Positions 1 to 5,531 of a DNA stretch of 22,252 nucleotides are shown piece by piece. The notes below the pieces were generated by a model. The model was not told the DNA's origin. It made no database searches and worked only from the letters and a program-made list of their open reading frames with translations. Every line of letters starts with the position of its first letter. Positions within the stretch are counted from its first letter, which is position 1. Location of the stretch: assembly GCA_029940125.1 (NCBI GenBank), contig JAOZRP010000008.1:1-22252 (forward strand), in the 5' to 3' direction. Made by a program: the position numbers and the translations under genes. The stretch is from a bacterium. Lineage in GTDB: Bacteria > Desulfobacterota > Anaeroferrophillalia > Anaeroferrophillales > Anaeroferrophillaceae.

Positions 1-5
1 ATCGA

Positions 6-545
6 ATGCATTATGATGTGATTATGGCCGGTTTTGGCGGGCAGGGTATCATGTTAATTGGGAATCTGCTGGCTTATGCCGCTATTCGCGAGGATAAAAA
101 CGTTACCTATCTGCCTTCCTACGGCGTGGAAATGCGGGGGGGGACTGCCAATTGTTCGGTGGTGATTGATGAGCGGGATATTGGTTCCCCGGTAGTTGGC
201 CGGCCATGGTCATTGCTGATTATGAATCGTCCATCGCTGATTAAGTTTGAGCCGCGGATGAAGCCGGGCGGAGTGCTGATCCTGAATTCAACCCTGGTGC
301 CGGTATCCGAGTCAAAAAGGGATGACATCGATCTGGTTCCCCTGCCCTTGAATCAACTGGCCCAGGATGAGCTGGGCAACGATCGACTGGCAAACATGGT
401 GGCTTTGGGCGCTTACGTGAAAAAAACCGGGGTTGTTTCCGTGCAGGCGGTGAAGGATGCCCTTGAAGACGCCCTGAATCCCAAGTATCACAAAATGATT
501 CCCCAGAACCAGGAGGCCATTGAGCTGGGGGCGGGCAGCGTGTAG
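6..545 (+). CDS. korC: 2-oxoacid:ferredoxin oxidoreductase, gamma subunit (KorC/PorG type)
   Basis: The 179-residue protein matches the pyruvate/ketoisovalerate oxidoreductase gamma family. The N-terminus carries the glycine-rich GFGGQGIM motif (residues 9-16), followed by a Tyr-Gly-Val-Glu-Met-Arg-Gly-Gly segment around residues 39-46, both hallmarks of this subunit. In the family it forms part of a cytoplasmic complex that oxidatively decarboxylates a 2-oxoacid to its acyl-CoA and reduces ferredoxin. A short, single-domain gamma subunit starting at the window edge suggests the alpha and beta subunits lie just upstream, outside view. Subunit order and length fit a 2-oxoglutarate (Kor) enzyme, but pyruvate or branched-chain 2-oxoacid substrates cannot be excluded. 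The ATG lies five bases from the window edge, so its ribosome binding site cannot be judged. Confidence 0.85.
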   Translation: MHYDVIMAGFGGQGIMLIGNLLAYAAIREDKNVTYLPSYGVEMRGGTANCSVVIDERDIGSPVVGRPWSLLIMNRPSLIKFEPRMKPGGVLILNSTLVPVSESKRDDIDLVPLPLNQLAQDELGNDRLANMVALGAYVKKTGVVSVQAVKDALEDALNPKYHKMIPQNQEAIELGAGSV

Positions 546-559
546 CCTCAATCAAGCTG

Positions 560-618
560 TTTGTACCTTACGCCTGAAAAGCTGTCACTCTTTTCAGTAT
601 CCCCTTGAGGGGTACAAA
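560..618. repeat. Nested double inverted repeat downstream of korC
   Basis: Outer arms TTTGTACC (560-567) and GGTACAAA (611-618) are perfect reverse complements. Inner arms CTGAAAAG (574-581) and CTTTTCAG (590-597) are also perfect, with an 8-nt loop. A third small inverted repeat, CCCC/GGGG, lies at 601-612. The structure follows the korC stop by about 15 nt, so it may be a factor-independent terminator without T-tract or an mRNA 3' stabiliser. A run of A, not T, follows. Confidence 0.5.
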
Positions 619-646
619 AAACAAGAAATTGTTGGGAATACTTTAA

Positions 647-737
647 GGATGTTCGGGCTTGGCTCATAGCGGTTTTGGCCGCCGAACGAATCACACGATG
701 TGCCGCGAGAATGAGCGAGAGCCATGCCGGAACATCC
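647..737. repeat. 91-bp imperfect inverted-repeat element
   Basis: The left arm GGATGTTCGGGCTTGGC (647-663) and the reverse complement of the right arm (721-737) agree at 15 of 17 positions. The interior contains a further small GCGG/CCGC hairpin. The left arm with its flank recurs in opposite orientation at 16262-16284 with 21 of 23 matches, and the right-arm core recurs at 12933-12944. This marks it as a dispersed palindromic (REP- or MITE-like) intergenic element. It has no coding capacity. Confidence 0.55.
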
Positions 738-864
738 TGATACCCTGATTTGGGTTGCGGGCGTTGAGTCCGCTTTAGTTTAATGATTACATGATCTTAA
801 CTATTACAAGCTTTCACCTGTTGGGTGTCGATTTTCATGAACGCAAAACCTTGGTTTTTTCAAG

Positions 865-899
865 GCTAAACGCTGACAGCTAACGGCTGATCGCTTAAC
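865..899. repeat. Five tandem 7-bp units (GCTRANN-like)
   Basis: Reading from 865 the sequence splits into GCTAAAC, GCTGACA, GCTAACG, GCTGATC and GCTTAAC: five consecutive 7-mers all beginning GCT. A similar heptad pattern occurs in the repeats at 3661-3809 and 9560-9708, which also share the preceding T-rich TTTTTTCAA stretch. This looks like a degenerate or partial member of the same intergenic family. It ends nine bases before a possible upstream ATG of the next gene. Confidence 0.5.
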
Positions 900-932
900 G
901 TAGAGGTAATGAACTGTCGGAGGGAGAGACAG

Positions 933-1517
933 ATGAATGCTGCAAAAAAATCCAGTCAAACGTTGAATGTTTGTGACACGATCAAGACAATCAGGGAAAA
1001 ACAGGGCCTGTCCCTGCAGGAGCTGGCTGCCCGGACCGGCTATTCCACCGCCGTGCTTTCCCAGATAGAGAACCACCTGGAGTCGCCGTCCCTGGGGACC
1101 ATGGTCCGCCTGGCCAAGGCTCTTCATGTTCCCATCGGCAGTTTTTTCAACCGGGAGGATACCGAGCCGTTTACCATTATCCGCCAGGATGAACGGCAGA
1201 CCGTTTCCCGCTTTGCTTCCCGGGAGGGAGTCAACTACGGGTACACCTATGAATCCCTGGGCGTGGGGAAAAAAGACCGGCGGATGGAGCCGTTTTTTCT
1301 GACCCTGGAGCCGGCTACCATCCCCTCGGATGCCAGTTCCTCCCATGAGGGAGAGGAGTTTATTTACGTCCTGGAGGGGGCCATTGACGTAACCCTCTGG
1401 GATCATACCGATGTGCTTCATGCCGGCGACAGCATTTACTATGAGTCGTCCATTCCCCATCGGGTTTGCTGCCACGGGGAAACCCCGGCCAAGATTCTGG
1501 CGGTTATTCACCCGTGA
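933..1517 (+). CDS. XRE-family HTH transcriptional regulator with C-terminal cupin domain
   Basis: This is a 194-residue soluble DNA-binding protein. Residues about 15-70 form a lambda-repressor-like helix-turn-helix (IREKQGLSLQELAARTGYS followed by SQIENHLESPSLGTMVRLA). Residues about 120-192 form a double-stranded beta-helix cupin, seen in HEGEEFIYVLEG and in HAGDSIYYESSIPHRV, whose His and Glu residues could bind metal or ligand. Proteins of this architecture usually sense a small metabolite and regulate neighbouring metabolic genes. The ATG at 933 is chosen because GGAGGGAG (919-926) sits at good spacing. An in-frame ATG at 909 would add eight residues but is poorly spaced from its own GAGG. 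The oxidoreductase upstream or the polysaccharide genes downstream are possible targets; the sequence does not show which. Confidence 0.85.
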   Translation: MNAAKKSSQTLNVCDTIKTIREKQGLSLQELAARTGYSTAVLSQIENHLESPSLGTMVRLAKALHVPIGSFFNREDTEPFTIIRQDERQTVSRFASREGVNYGYTYESLGVGKKDRRMEPFFLTLEPATIPSDASSSHEGEEFIYVLEGAIDVTLWDHTDVLHAGDSIYYESSIPHRVCCHGETPAKILAVIHP

Positions 1518-1563
1518 TTCAGAGCCGAGCGGTGGGTTGCTGGTGTGTCCCTGCTATTCCTGA

Positions 1564-2520
1564 TTGATTGGTGAATGGTACATTTTGCTGAAAACGGTAA
1601 AAAATCGCCTTCGCCAGGGTGCCTCTTTCATCAAACGTGACAAGCCGGCGCTGCTGACGTTCCTTTTTCATTCCATCTTTCGGAACGAGGAGGAAATATC
1701 ATTAAACCGGATTGATCCGCAGCAGCGCATTACCCTTGACCTCTACCGGGACTTTCTCGAGTATTTTCTGGAAGCGGGTTATCAGTTTATTTCACCTGAT
1801 GACCTGTCTTCCGGGCTGGAGCCGTCCGGCCGCTACGTTCTTTCGACCTTTGACGACGGCTATTACAACAACCACCGGGTTTTGCCGCTGCTTGAAGAAT
1901 ATCGCACTCCCGCCTTATTTTTTATCACCACCCATAATGTTCTGGCCAACCAGTGTTTCTGGTGGGATGTTCTCTATCGTGAACTGAGCCTGAAGGGAGC
2001 CGGTCGCAGGGAGATCTCAGCGGTACAGAAGGACTATAAAAAATTATCCCCGGCGCAGATCGTGAATCGCTTGAAAAATGAATTCGGCCAAAAGGCCATG
2101 AATCCAACCTCGGATATCGACCGGCCGTTCACTCCTGACGAGCTTGCCTCGTTCGCGGGGGAAAAATACGTTTACATCGGCAACCATACCAGTCATCATC
2201 CTCTTCTCGATCATTGTTCCGCTGCGGTTCAGCGGGAACAGATGCTTGCCTGTCAGCGCGACCTTCGGCATCTGTTGAAGATGGAGCCGGCCGTAGTTTC
2301 CTACCCGAACGGCAATTACAACCGGCAGACGCTGCGGGTGGCGCGTGAGCTGGGGTTTGCCTACGGGGTGACGGTGGACAAACGCAAGAATTATCTGCCG
2401 CTTCGTGATGATGACCGGCTTGCTTTGGGACGATACGTCCTGTGGGGAACCAAGCCCGTCACCATGCAGGGCGACATCTTCCGTTCCGACCTGACCTTGT
2501 CGTCAAGGAAAAAAGTCTGA
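1564..2520 (+). CDS. Polysaccharide deacetylase family protein (NodB domain)
   Basis: A 318-residue protein of carbohydrate esterase family 4. Motif 1 is TFDDGY (residues 95-100), with D97 expected as catalytic base and D98 as metal ligand. Motif 2 is GNHTSHH (206-212), supplying the two metal-binding histidines H208 and H212. A later SYPNGNYN stretch fits motif 3. These enzymes remove N-acetyl groups from amino sugars in peptidoglycan, chitin-like or surface polysaccharides. No clear signal peptide is visible, so a cytoplasmic or membrane-associated role on a lipid-linked precursor is possible. The start is uncertain: the longest frame opens with TTG at 1564, another TTG lies at 1585, and neither has a strong ribosome binding site. 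The stop overlaps the start of the formyltransferase, so the two are probably co-translated. Confidence 0.82.
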   Translation: MIGEWYILLKTVKNRLRQGASFIKRDKPALLTFLFHSIFRNEEEISLNRIDPQQRITLDLYRDFLEYFLEAGYQFISPDDLSSGLEPSGRYVLSTFDDGYYNNHRVLPLLEEYRTPALFFITTHNVLANQCFWWDVLYRELSLKGAGRREISAVQKDYKKLSPAQIVNRLKNEFGQKAMNPTSDIDRPFTPDELASFAGEKYVYIGNHTSHHPLLDHCSAAVQREQMLACQRDLRHLLKMEPAVVSYPNGNYNRQTLRVARELGFAYGVTVDKRKNYLPLRDDDRLALGRYVLWGTKPVTMQGDIFRSDLTLSSRKKV

Positions 2521-3362
2521 TGAAAAAAATCATTGCCTGCATCAAGCCGAACCCCCCGCTTGTCTACTTCGTCAACCAGGTTCACCGTGCTTTTCCCCTC
2601 CACACGGTGGTGGTGGAGGATAAAAGTCTGGGAAAGCGGTCCTTTCTGGACAGGATGAAAGCCAGAGCGGCCATGGGGGCGGAGGCGCCGGTTCGGGCCC
2701 ATGTTCCGGTCCGGGTCAGGAAAAAGGCGATGGCTGCCCGTTACACGAAAATTTTAGGCCGGGATTGGCTGGATCTTGACCGTTCACTGCCGGTGGTTTA
2801 TTGTCGGAACATCAATGATGAAGTGGTTGAAACATTATTGGCGAAAGAAAAGCCGGACCTGCTGCTTGACCATGGAACGTCGATCGTCAAGGAGTGCATT
2901 TTTGAGAAGGCGATGCTGGCGCTTAACCTGCATTGGGGCCTGTCGCCCTACTATCGTGGCACCCACTGTACTGAATGGGCGTTGATTAACTGGGATCCTT
3001 ACAATATCGGCGTCACCGTTCACCGGCTGGCGGGAAAGATAGATGGCGGAGAGGTGCTCTGTCAGTCCCGGGTTGACATCGAGCCGCATGACACGGTTGA
3101 CTCGATCAATATGAAGCTTACCCGGGAAGGGACAAAAATCCTCATTGAGGCTTTAAAAATCTGGCACGCCGGTCTGGGGCTTGACTTTTATCCGCAGGAT
3201 TATTCCCGGGGCTGTCTTACCCTCAATCGGCAATGGAACCGGCAGCTCCGGAAGGTCGTTCAAGGGATCGAAAAAAACGGGCTTATCGCAGAGATGCTCA
3301 AGACCCCGGCAAGGCGGGAAAGGCTGCCCATTGTCCGTCTCAGGTCCTGTCCTGAGGCATGA
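2520..3362 (+). CDS. Formyltransferase-fold protein (methionyl-tRNA/sugar N-formyltransferase family)
   Basis: This 280-residue protein contains the formyltransferase N-terminal fold. The catalytic triad of the family is present: N136 and H138 in LNLHWGLSPYYRG, and D175 in GKIDGGEVL. The C-terminal tRNA-binding domain of true Fmt is absent and the first 80 residues are atypical, so initiator-tRNA formylation is unlikely. Formylation of an amino sugar using 10-formyl-tetrahydrofolate is the more natural guess given the upstream deacetylase, which would expose the amine. The ATG at 2520 overlaps the deacetylase TGA as ATGA, a typical coupling signal. The frame remains open upstream to 2442, but that extension lies inside the deacetylase gene and is not favoured. 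The specific substrate is not visible. Confidence 0.78.
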   Translation: MKKIIACIKPNPPLVYFVNQVHRAFPLHTVVVEDKSLGKRSFLDRMKARAAMGAEAPVRAHVPVRVRKKAMAARYTKILGRDWLDLDRSLPVVYCRNINDEVVETLLAKEKPDLLLDHGTSIVKECIFEKAMLALNLHWGLSPYYRGTHCTEWALINWDPYNIGVTVHRLAGKIDGGEVLCQSRVDIEPHDTVDSINMKLTREGTKILIEALKIWHAGLGLDFYPQDYSRGCLTLNRQWNRQLRKVVQGIEKNGLIAEMLKTPARRERLPIVRLRSCPEA

Positions 3363-3398
3363 TTTTTCCATTGCCCGCCGCCGGGTGATCGGCGCGTG

Positions 3399-3441
3399 GA
3401 AGCTGCCTGGCTGAGCCCCGCGGGGCGCGATTGACAGCTTC
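3399..3441. repeat. Hairpin with GC-rich palindromic core after the formyltransferase
   Basis: Outer arms GAAGCTG (3399-3405) and CAGCTTC (3435-3441) are perfect complements. Between them sits the perfect 12-bp palindrome GCCCCGCGGGGC (3415-3426). The structure lies 37 nt after the formyltransferase stop and could slow or end transcription, but no T-tract follows, so its role as a terminator is uncertain. Confidence 0.4.
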
Positions 3442-3601
3442 AATTTCATGAGCCGGGGGAAAAACAGGCGGGCGAGCGTCATGCCCCTGCCGCGTTCCGC
3501 TTCCCCCTGCGGCTCCCTCATTTTTTTCTCCCGGTTGACCCATTTCCCTTTTATCGTCAAAAAACTGACCGTAGTCCGGGTCAAATTTGACTTTCTTCTG
3601 C

Positions 3602-3628
3602 TCAAGAATTACGGCGAATATGCGATAA
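3602..3628 (+). promoter_or_regulatory. Weak sigma-28-like promoter upstream of motA
   Basis: TCAAGAAT, an 11-nt spacer and TGCGATAA match the FliA consensus TAAAGTTT-N11-GCCGATAA at 5 of 8 and 6 of 8 positions with exact spacing. It would give a leader of about 220 nt before motA, running through the 149-bp repeat. In a spacer of this size a match of this quality could arise by chance. Confidence 0.25.
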
Positions 3629-3660
3629 ATAAAGGGTTAGAAGAATATTTTATGAGGTAG

Positions 3661-3809
3661 TGTCTATCCGGAAACTGCCGTTTCCGGATGAGCTGTTGGC
3701 TGTCAGTCGTTGGCTTTTAGCTTAACAAGTTGTTTTTTCAATGCTTTACTGAAAGCTGACTGCTGATTGCTGAAAGCGTTCACCGGGAAATTGACATTTC
3801 CGGATGAAT
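3661..3809. repeat. 149-bp intergenic repeat, copy A
   Basis: This segment aligns without gaps to 9560-9708 at about 79% identity (118 of 149 by hand count). Its left end is a hairpin ATCCGGAA...TTCCGGAT (3666-3687) and its right end another, GGAAAT...ATTTCC. Inside are 7-bp periodic runs starting with GCT on both sides of a T-rich centre (for example GCTGACT, GCTGATT, GCTGAAA at 3755-3775). It has no coding capacity. It sits directly upstream of the motA promoter region. Confidence 0.75.
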
Positions 3810-3812
3810 ATT

Positions 3813-3828
3813 AGGTATGCGTTTTGCA
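3813..3828 (+). promoter_or_regulatory. Candidate sigma-54 promoter of the motA operon
   Basis: AGGTATGCGTTTTGCA contains the invariant GG (3814-3815) and GC (3826-3827) separated by exactly 10 nt, with a full TTGCA -12 box. The -24 box deviates from TGGCAC at three positions. Transcription would start near 3839, giving a leader of about 16 nt that still includes the purine-rich ribosome binding site (AGGAAGAGGAG) before the ATG at 3855. A sigma-54 activator of the FlrC type is encoded in this same window. Confidence 0.45.
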
Positions 3829-3854
3829 TCCGCAGGTGAGGAAAGGAAGAGGAG

Positions 3855-4613
3855 ATGGATTTTTCAACGATCCTTGGCATTATTTCCGCGTTTTCTCTGG
3901 TTATTGTTGCTATTGCCACCGGCAGTGGCTTTGCGGTATTCTGGAATTATCCTTCTTCGCTGATTGTCCTGGGCGGCACCCTGGGGGGGACTTTTATTAA
4001 TTATCCCCTGATGGAGGTCATCGGCATTTTCAGGGTGGTGAAGAACGCGTTCTTTGAAAAAACATTTCCCGTTTGGGATACGATTGATGAACTGGTCGAT
4101 TTTTCGCGCAAATCGCGCAAGAGCGGCATCCTGGCTTTGGAGGAGGGCAGTCTGAACGCCAAGGATCCGTTTATGCGCAAGGGGCTGGGCCTGCTGGTGG
4201 ACGGCCTGGATTCAGCTTCCATTGAAGAGATCATGACCATCGACATGGACTACACCCGCGAACGCCACCAGCTGGGGGCTGACGTCTTGACCAGCATGGG
4301 CAACCTGGCGCCGGCTATGGGGCTTATCGGCACCCTGATCGGTCTGGTGCAAATGCTGCAGTCCATGGATGACCCGGCTAAAATCGGGCCGGCGATGGCG
4401 GTGGCGCTCCTGACCACCTTTTATGGGGCCATCCTGGCTAATTTCATCTTTTTGCCCCTGGCCGGAAAGCTGCGGCGCAAGAGCCAGCAGGAGTTTTTTG
4501 CCAAGGGCCTGATTCTCGAAGGCATTCTGTCCATTGCCCGGGGGGAAAATCCGAGAATCATGCAGCACAAACTGGAGGCATTTCTTCCCCAGAGGATGCG
4601 GCGGGAGGCGTAG
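3855..4613 (+). CDS. motA: Flagellar stator protein MotA (PomA-like)
   Basis: A 252-residue inner-membrane protein with four membrane segments (about residues 4-24, 32-52, 147-169 and 178-202) and a large cytoplasmic loop between segments 2 and 3. The loop holds R88 and E96, matching the conserved charged pair that contacts FliG. The third segment carries the conserved proline (P153) in LAPAMGLIGTLIGLV. MotA forms the outer pentamer of the ion-driven stator around MotB. Threonines at 160 and 187/188 match positions conserved in sodium-type PomA, so a sodium motor is possible but not proven. A good purine-rich ribosome binding site precedes the ATG. The stop is immediately followed by the ATG of the first motB-like gene. 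Confidence 0.93.
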   Translation: MDFSTILGIISAFSLVIVAIATGSGFAVFWNYPSSLIVLGGTLGGTFINYPLMEVIGIFRVVKNAFFEKTFPVWDTIDELVDFSRKSRKSGILALEEGSLNAKDPFMRKGLGLLVDGLDSASIEEIMTIDMDYTRERHQLGADVLTSMGNLAPAMGLIGTLIGLVQMLQSMDDPAKIGPAMAVALLTTFYGAILANFIFLPLAGKLRRKSQQEFFAKGLILEGILSIARGENPRIMQHKLEAFLPQRMRREA

Positions 4614-5408
4614 ATGGCGGCTGAGTCGAGCCAGAGCAAGTTGAGGTATCGAACCTTGCTGCAGCAGGACGGCAGGGAGAATTTTGTGGTGTTGATGGCC
4701 GCTTTGAGCATGATTCTCCTGGCTTTTTTCATCCTGCTTTATTCCTTTGCCGTGGTTGACAATCAGCGGCGTCTGGCGGCTCTGGATTCCCTGCTGGGCA
4801 GCTTCGGCTACATGCCGGGTGGATTCAATGTTTCGCAAAGTCAGGATGACCGTCTTTTGCAGCCGCCTTCCCTTTTGCAGGACAATGTCAAAAGCATGGA
4901 TGAGGCCCTGCATGATTTCCTGATGCGGCGGGGCATTGTCGACGAGGTGCAAATAAGGCAGCTGAAGGACGGTGTTGTGGTGGACCTGCAGAACAAGCTT
5001 CTTTTTCCTTCCGGTTCCTACCAAATATCGGCGGCCGGCCAGCAGGTGCTGCAGCGGATCGCTGACATCCTGAGACCGCTGGAAAATGTCCGGTTGAAGA
5101 TTAAGGGCTACAGTGACGACGTTCCCATCAAGCCCGGGAACCCGATTCCCTCCAACCTCTCCCTGGCGGCGCTCCGGGCGACGGCGGTTTTTCGCCACCT
5201 GGTGCAGCATGGCGGCCTCAGTGCCGCGGCCATCCAGGTTGCCGGTTATGACCGGCCGGGGCGGCAAGCTTCCGCGGCAGCTGGAGCCGGTTCCCGGAGG
5301 CGGGTGGAAATCGAGATCAAAGGAGTGACCATTCCTTCGAATCGGGAAGGGACGCGCGGCCGTTATTATCATTTTCGGGGATTTGACGTTCCCCTTTCCG
5401 ATAAATAG
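4614..5408 (+). CDS. MotB-like protein lacking the ion-binding Asp (first MotB paralogue)
   Basis: A 264-residue protein with a single N-terminal membrane helix (about residues 24-46) and a C-terminal OmpA/MotB peptidoglycan-binding domain (about 125-240: GYSDDVP, SNLSLAALRA, RRRVEIEI). In MotB the helix begins with an Asp that carries the ion, eight residues before a Phe-Phe pair. Here the aligned position is A30 (codon GCT at 4701-4703), eight residues before F38-F39, so the ion carrier is absent. The neighbouring second MotB (5532-6308) has the Asp. The first basic residue of the OmpA signature is also altered (SRRRVEI in place of NRRVEI). It directly abuts motA and must be co-translated with it. 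It could be the second, non-conducting chain of a mixed MotB dimer, or a structural periplasmic ring component. A conventional motor role on its own is unlikely. Confidence 0.85.
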   Translation: MAAESSQSKLRYRTLLQQDGRENFVVLMAALSMILLAFFILLYSFAVVDNQRRLAALDSLLGSFGYMPGGFNVSQSQDDRLLQPPSLLQDNVKSMDEALHDFLMRRGIVDEVQIRQLKDGVVVDLQNKLLFPSGSYQISAAGQQVLQRIADILRPLENVRLKIKGYSDDVPIKPGNPIPSNLSLAALRATAVFRHLVQHGGLSAAAIQVAGYDRPGRQASAAAGAGSRRRVEIEIKGVTIPSNREGTRGRYYHFRGFDVPLSDK

Positions 5409-5412
5409 TTTT

Positions 5413-5446
5413 CATTCGGAAGCTGTTGTTTCCGGGTGAACTGTCG
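5413..5446. repeat. Partial copy of the intergenic repeat (left end only)
   Basis: About 33 nt here match the left end of the 149-bp repeat at 3664-3696 at 25 of 33 positions, with all differences being transitions. The small hairpin (CGGAA...TTCCG) is retained. It begins five bases after the stop of the first motB gene and lies in the only sizeable gap (123 nt) between the two motB genes. Confidence 0.45.
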
Positions 5447-5531
5447 GCGGATGCCTGGGAGAAACTGGGAGCCGCAAACTCCACGGACAGGATTTTCTGG
5501 TGGGCAATTGTTTTTTTGACGGTATGGATTG

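Larger units (their letters stand above)
546..932. other. Gene-free spacer with hairpins and heptad repeats
   Basis: No convincing gene is seen in this 387-bp stretch on either strand. It contains a nested double hairpin (560-618), an imperfect long inverted repeat (647-737) and a run of 7-bp units (865-899) just before the next gene. The nested hairpin may end transcription of the oxidoreductase operon, but it has no T-tract. No strong sigma-70 promoter for the downstream regulator could be identified by eye. Confidence 0.7.
3363..3854. other. Gene-free spacer upstream of motA
   Basis: This 492-bp stretch shows no convincing gene. A 70-codon frame at 3448-3660 lacks a ribosome binding site and recognisable features. 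The spacer holds a hairpin-rich segment (3399-3441), a perfect 12-bp palindrome GTCAAATTTGAC (3580-3591), a weak sigma-28-like pair (3602-3628), the 149-bp repeat (3661-3809) and a candidate sigma-54 promoter (3813-3828) directly before motA. It marks the boundary between the polysaccharide genes and the flagellar operon. Confidence 0.7.

Noticed and set aside
865..899. CRISPR-like array
   Set aside because: Units are 7 bp with no spacers; this is a short tandem heptad pattern, not a CRISPR array.
3448..3660. 70-codon + strand ORF in the spacer before motA
   Set aside because: No ribosome binding site, unremarkable composition, and it runs through hairpin and promoter-like sequence; looks like a chance frame.
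4212..5372. 386-codon minus-strand frame opposite motA and the first motB-like gene
   Set aside because: The protein is rich in His, Gln, Arg and Pro as expected from the reverse strand of GC-rich genes; the + strand genes are clearly real.
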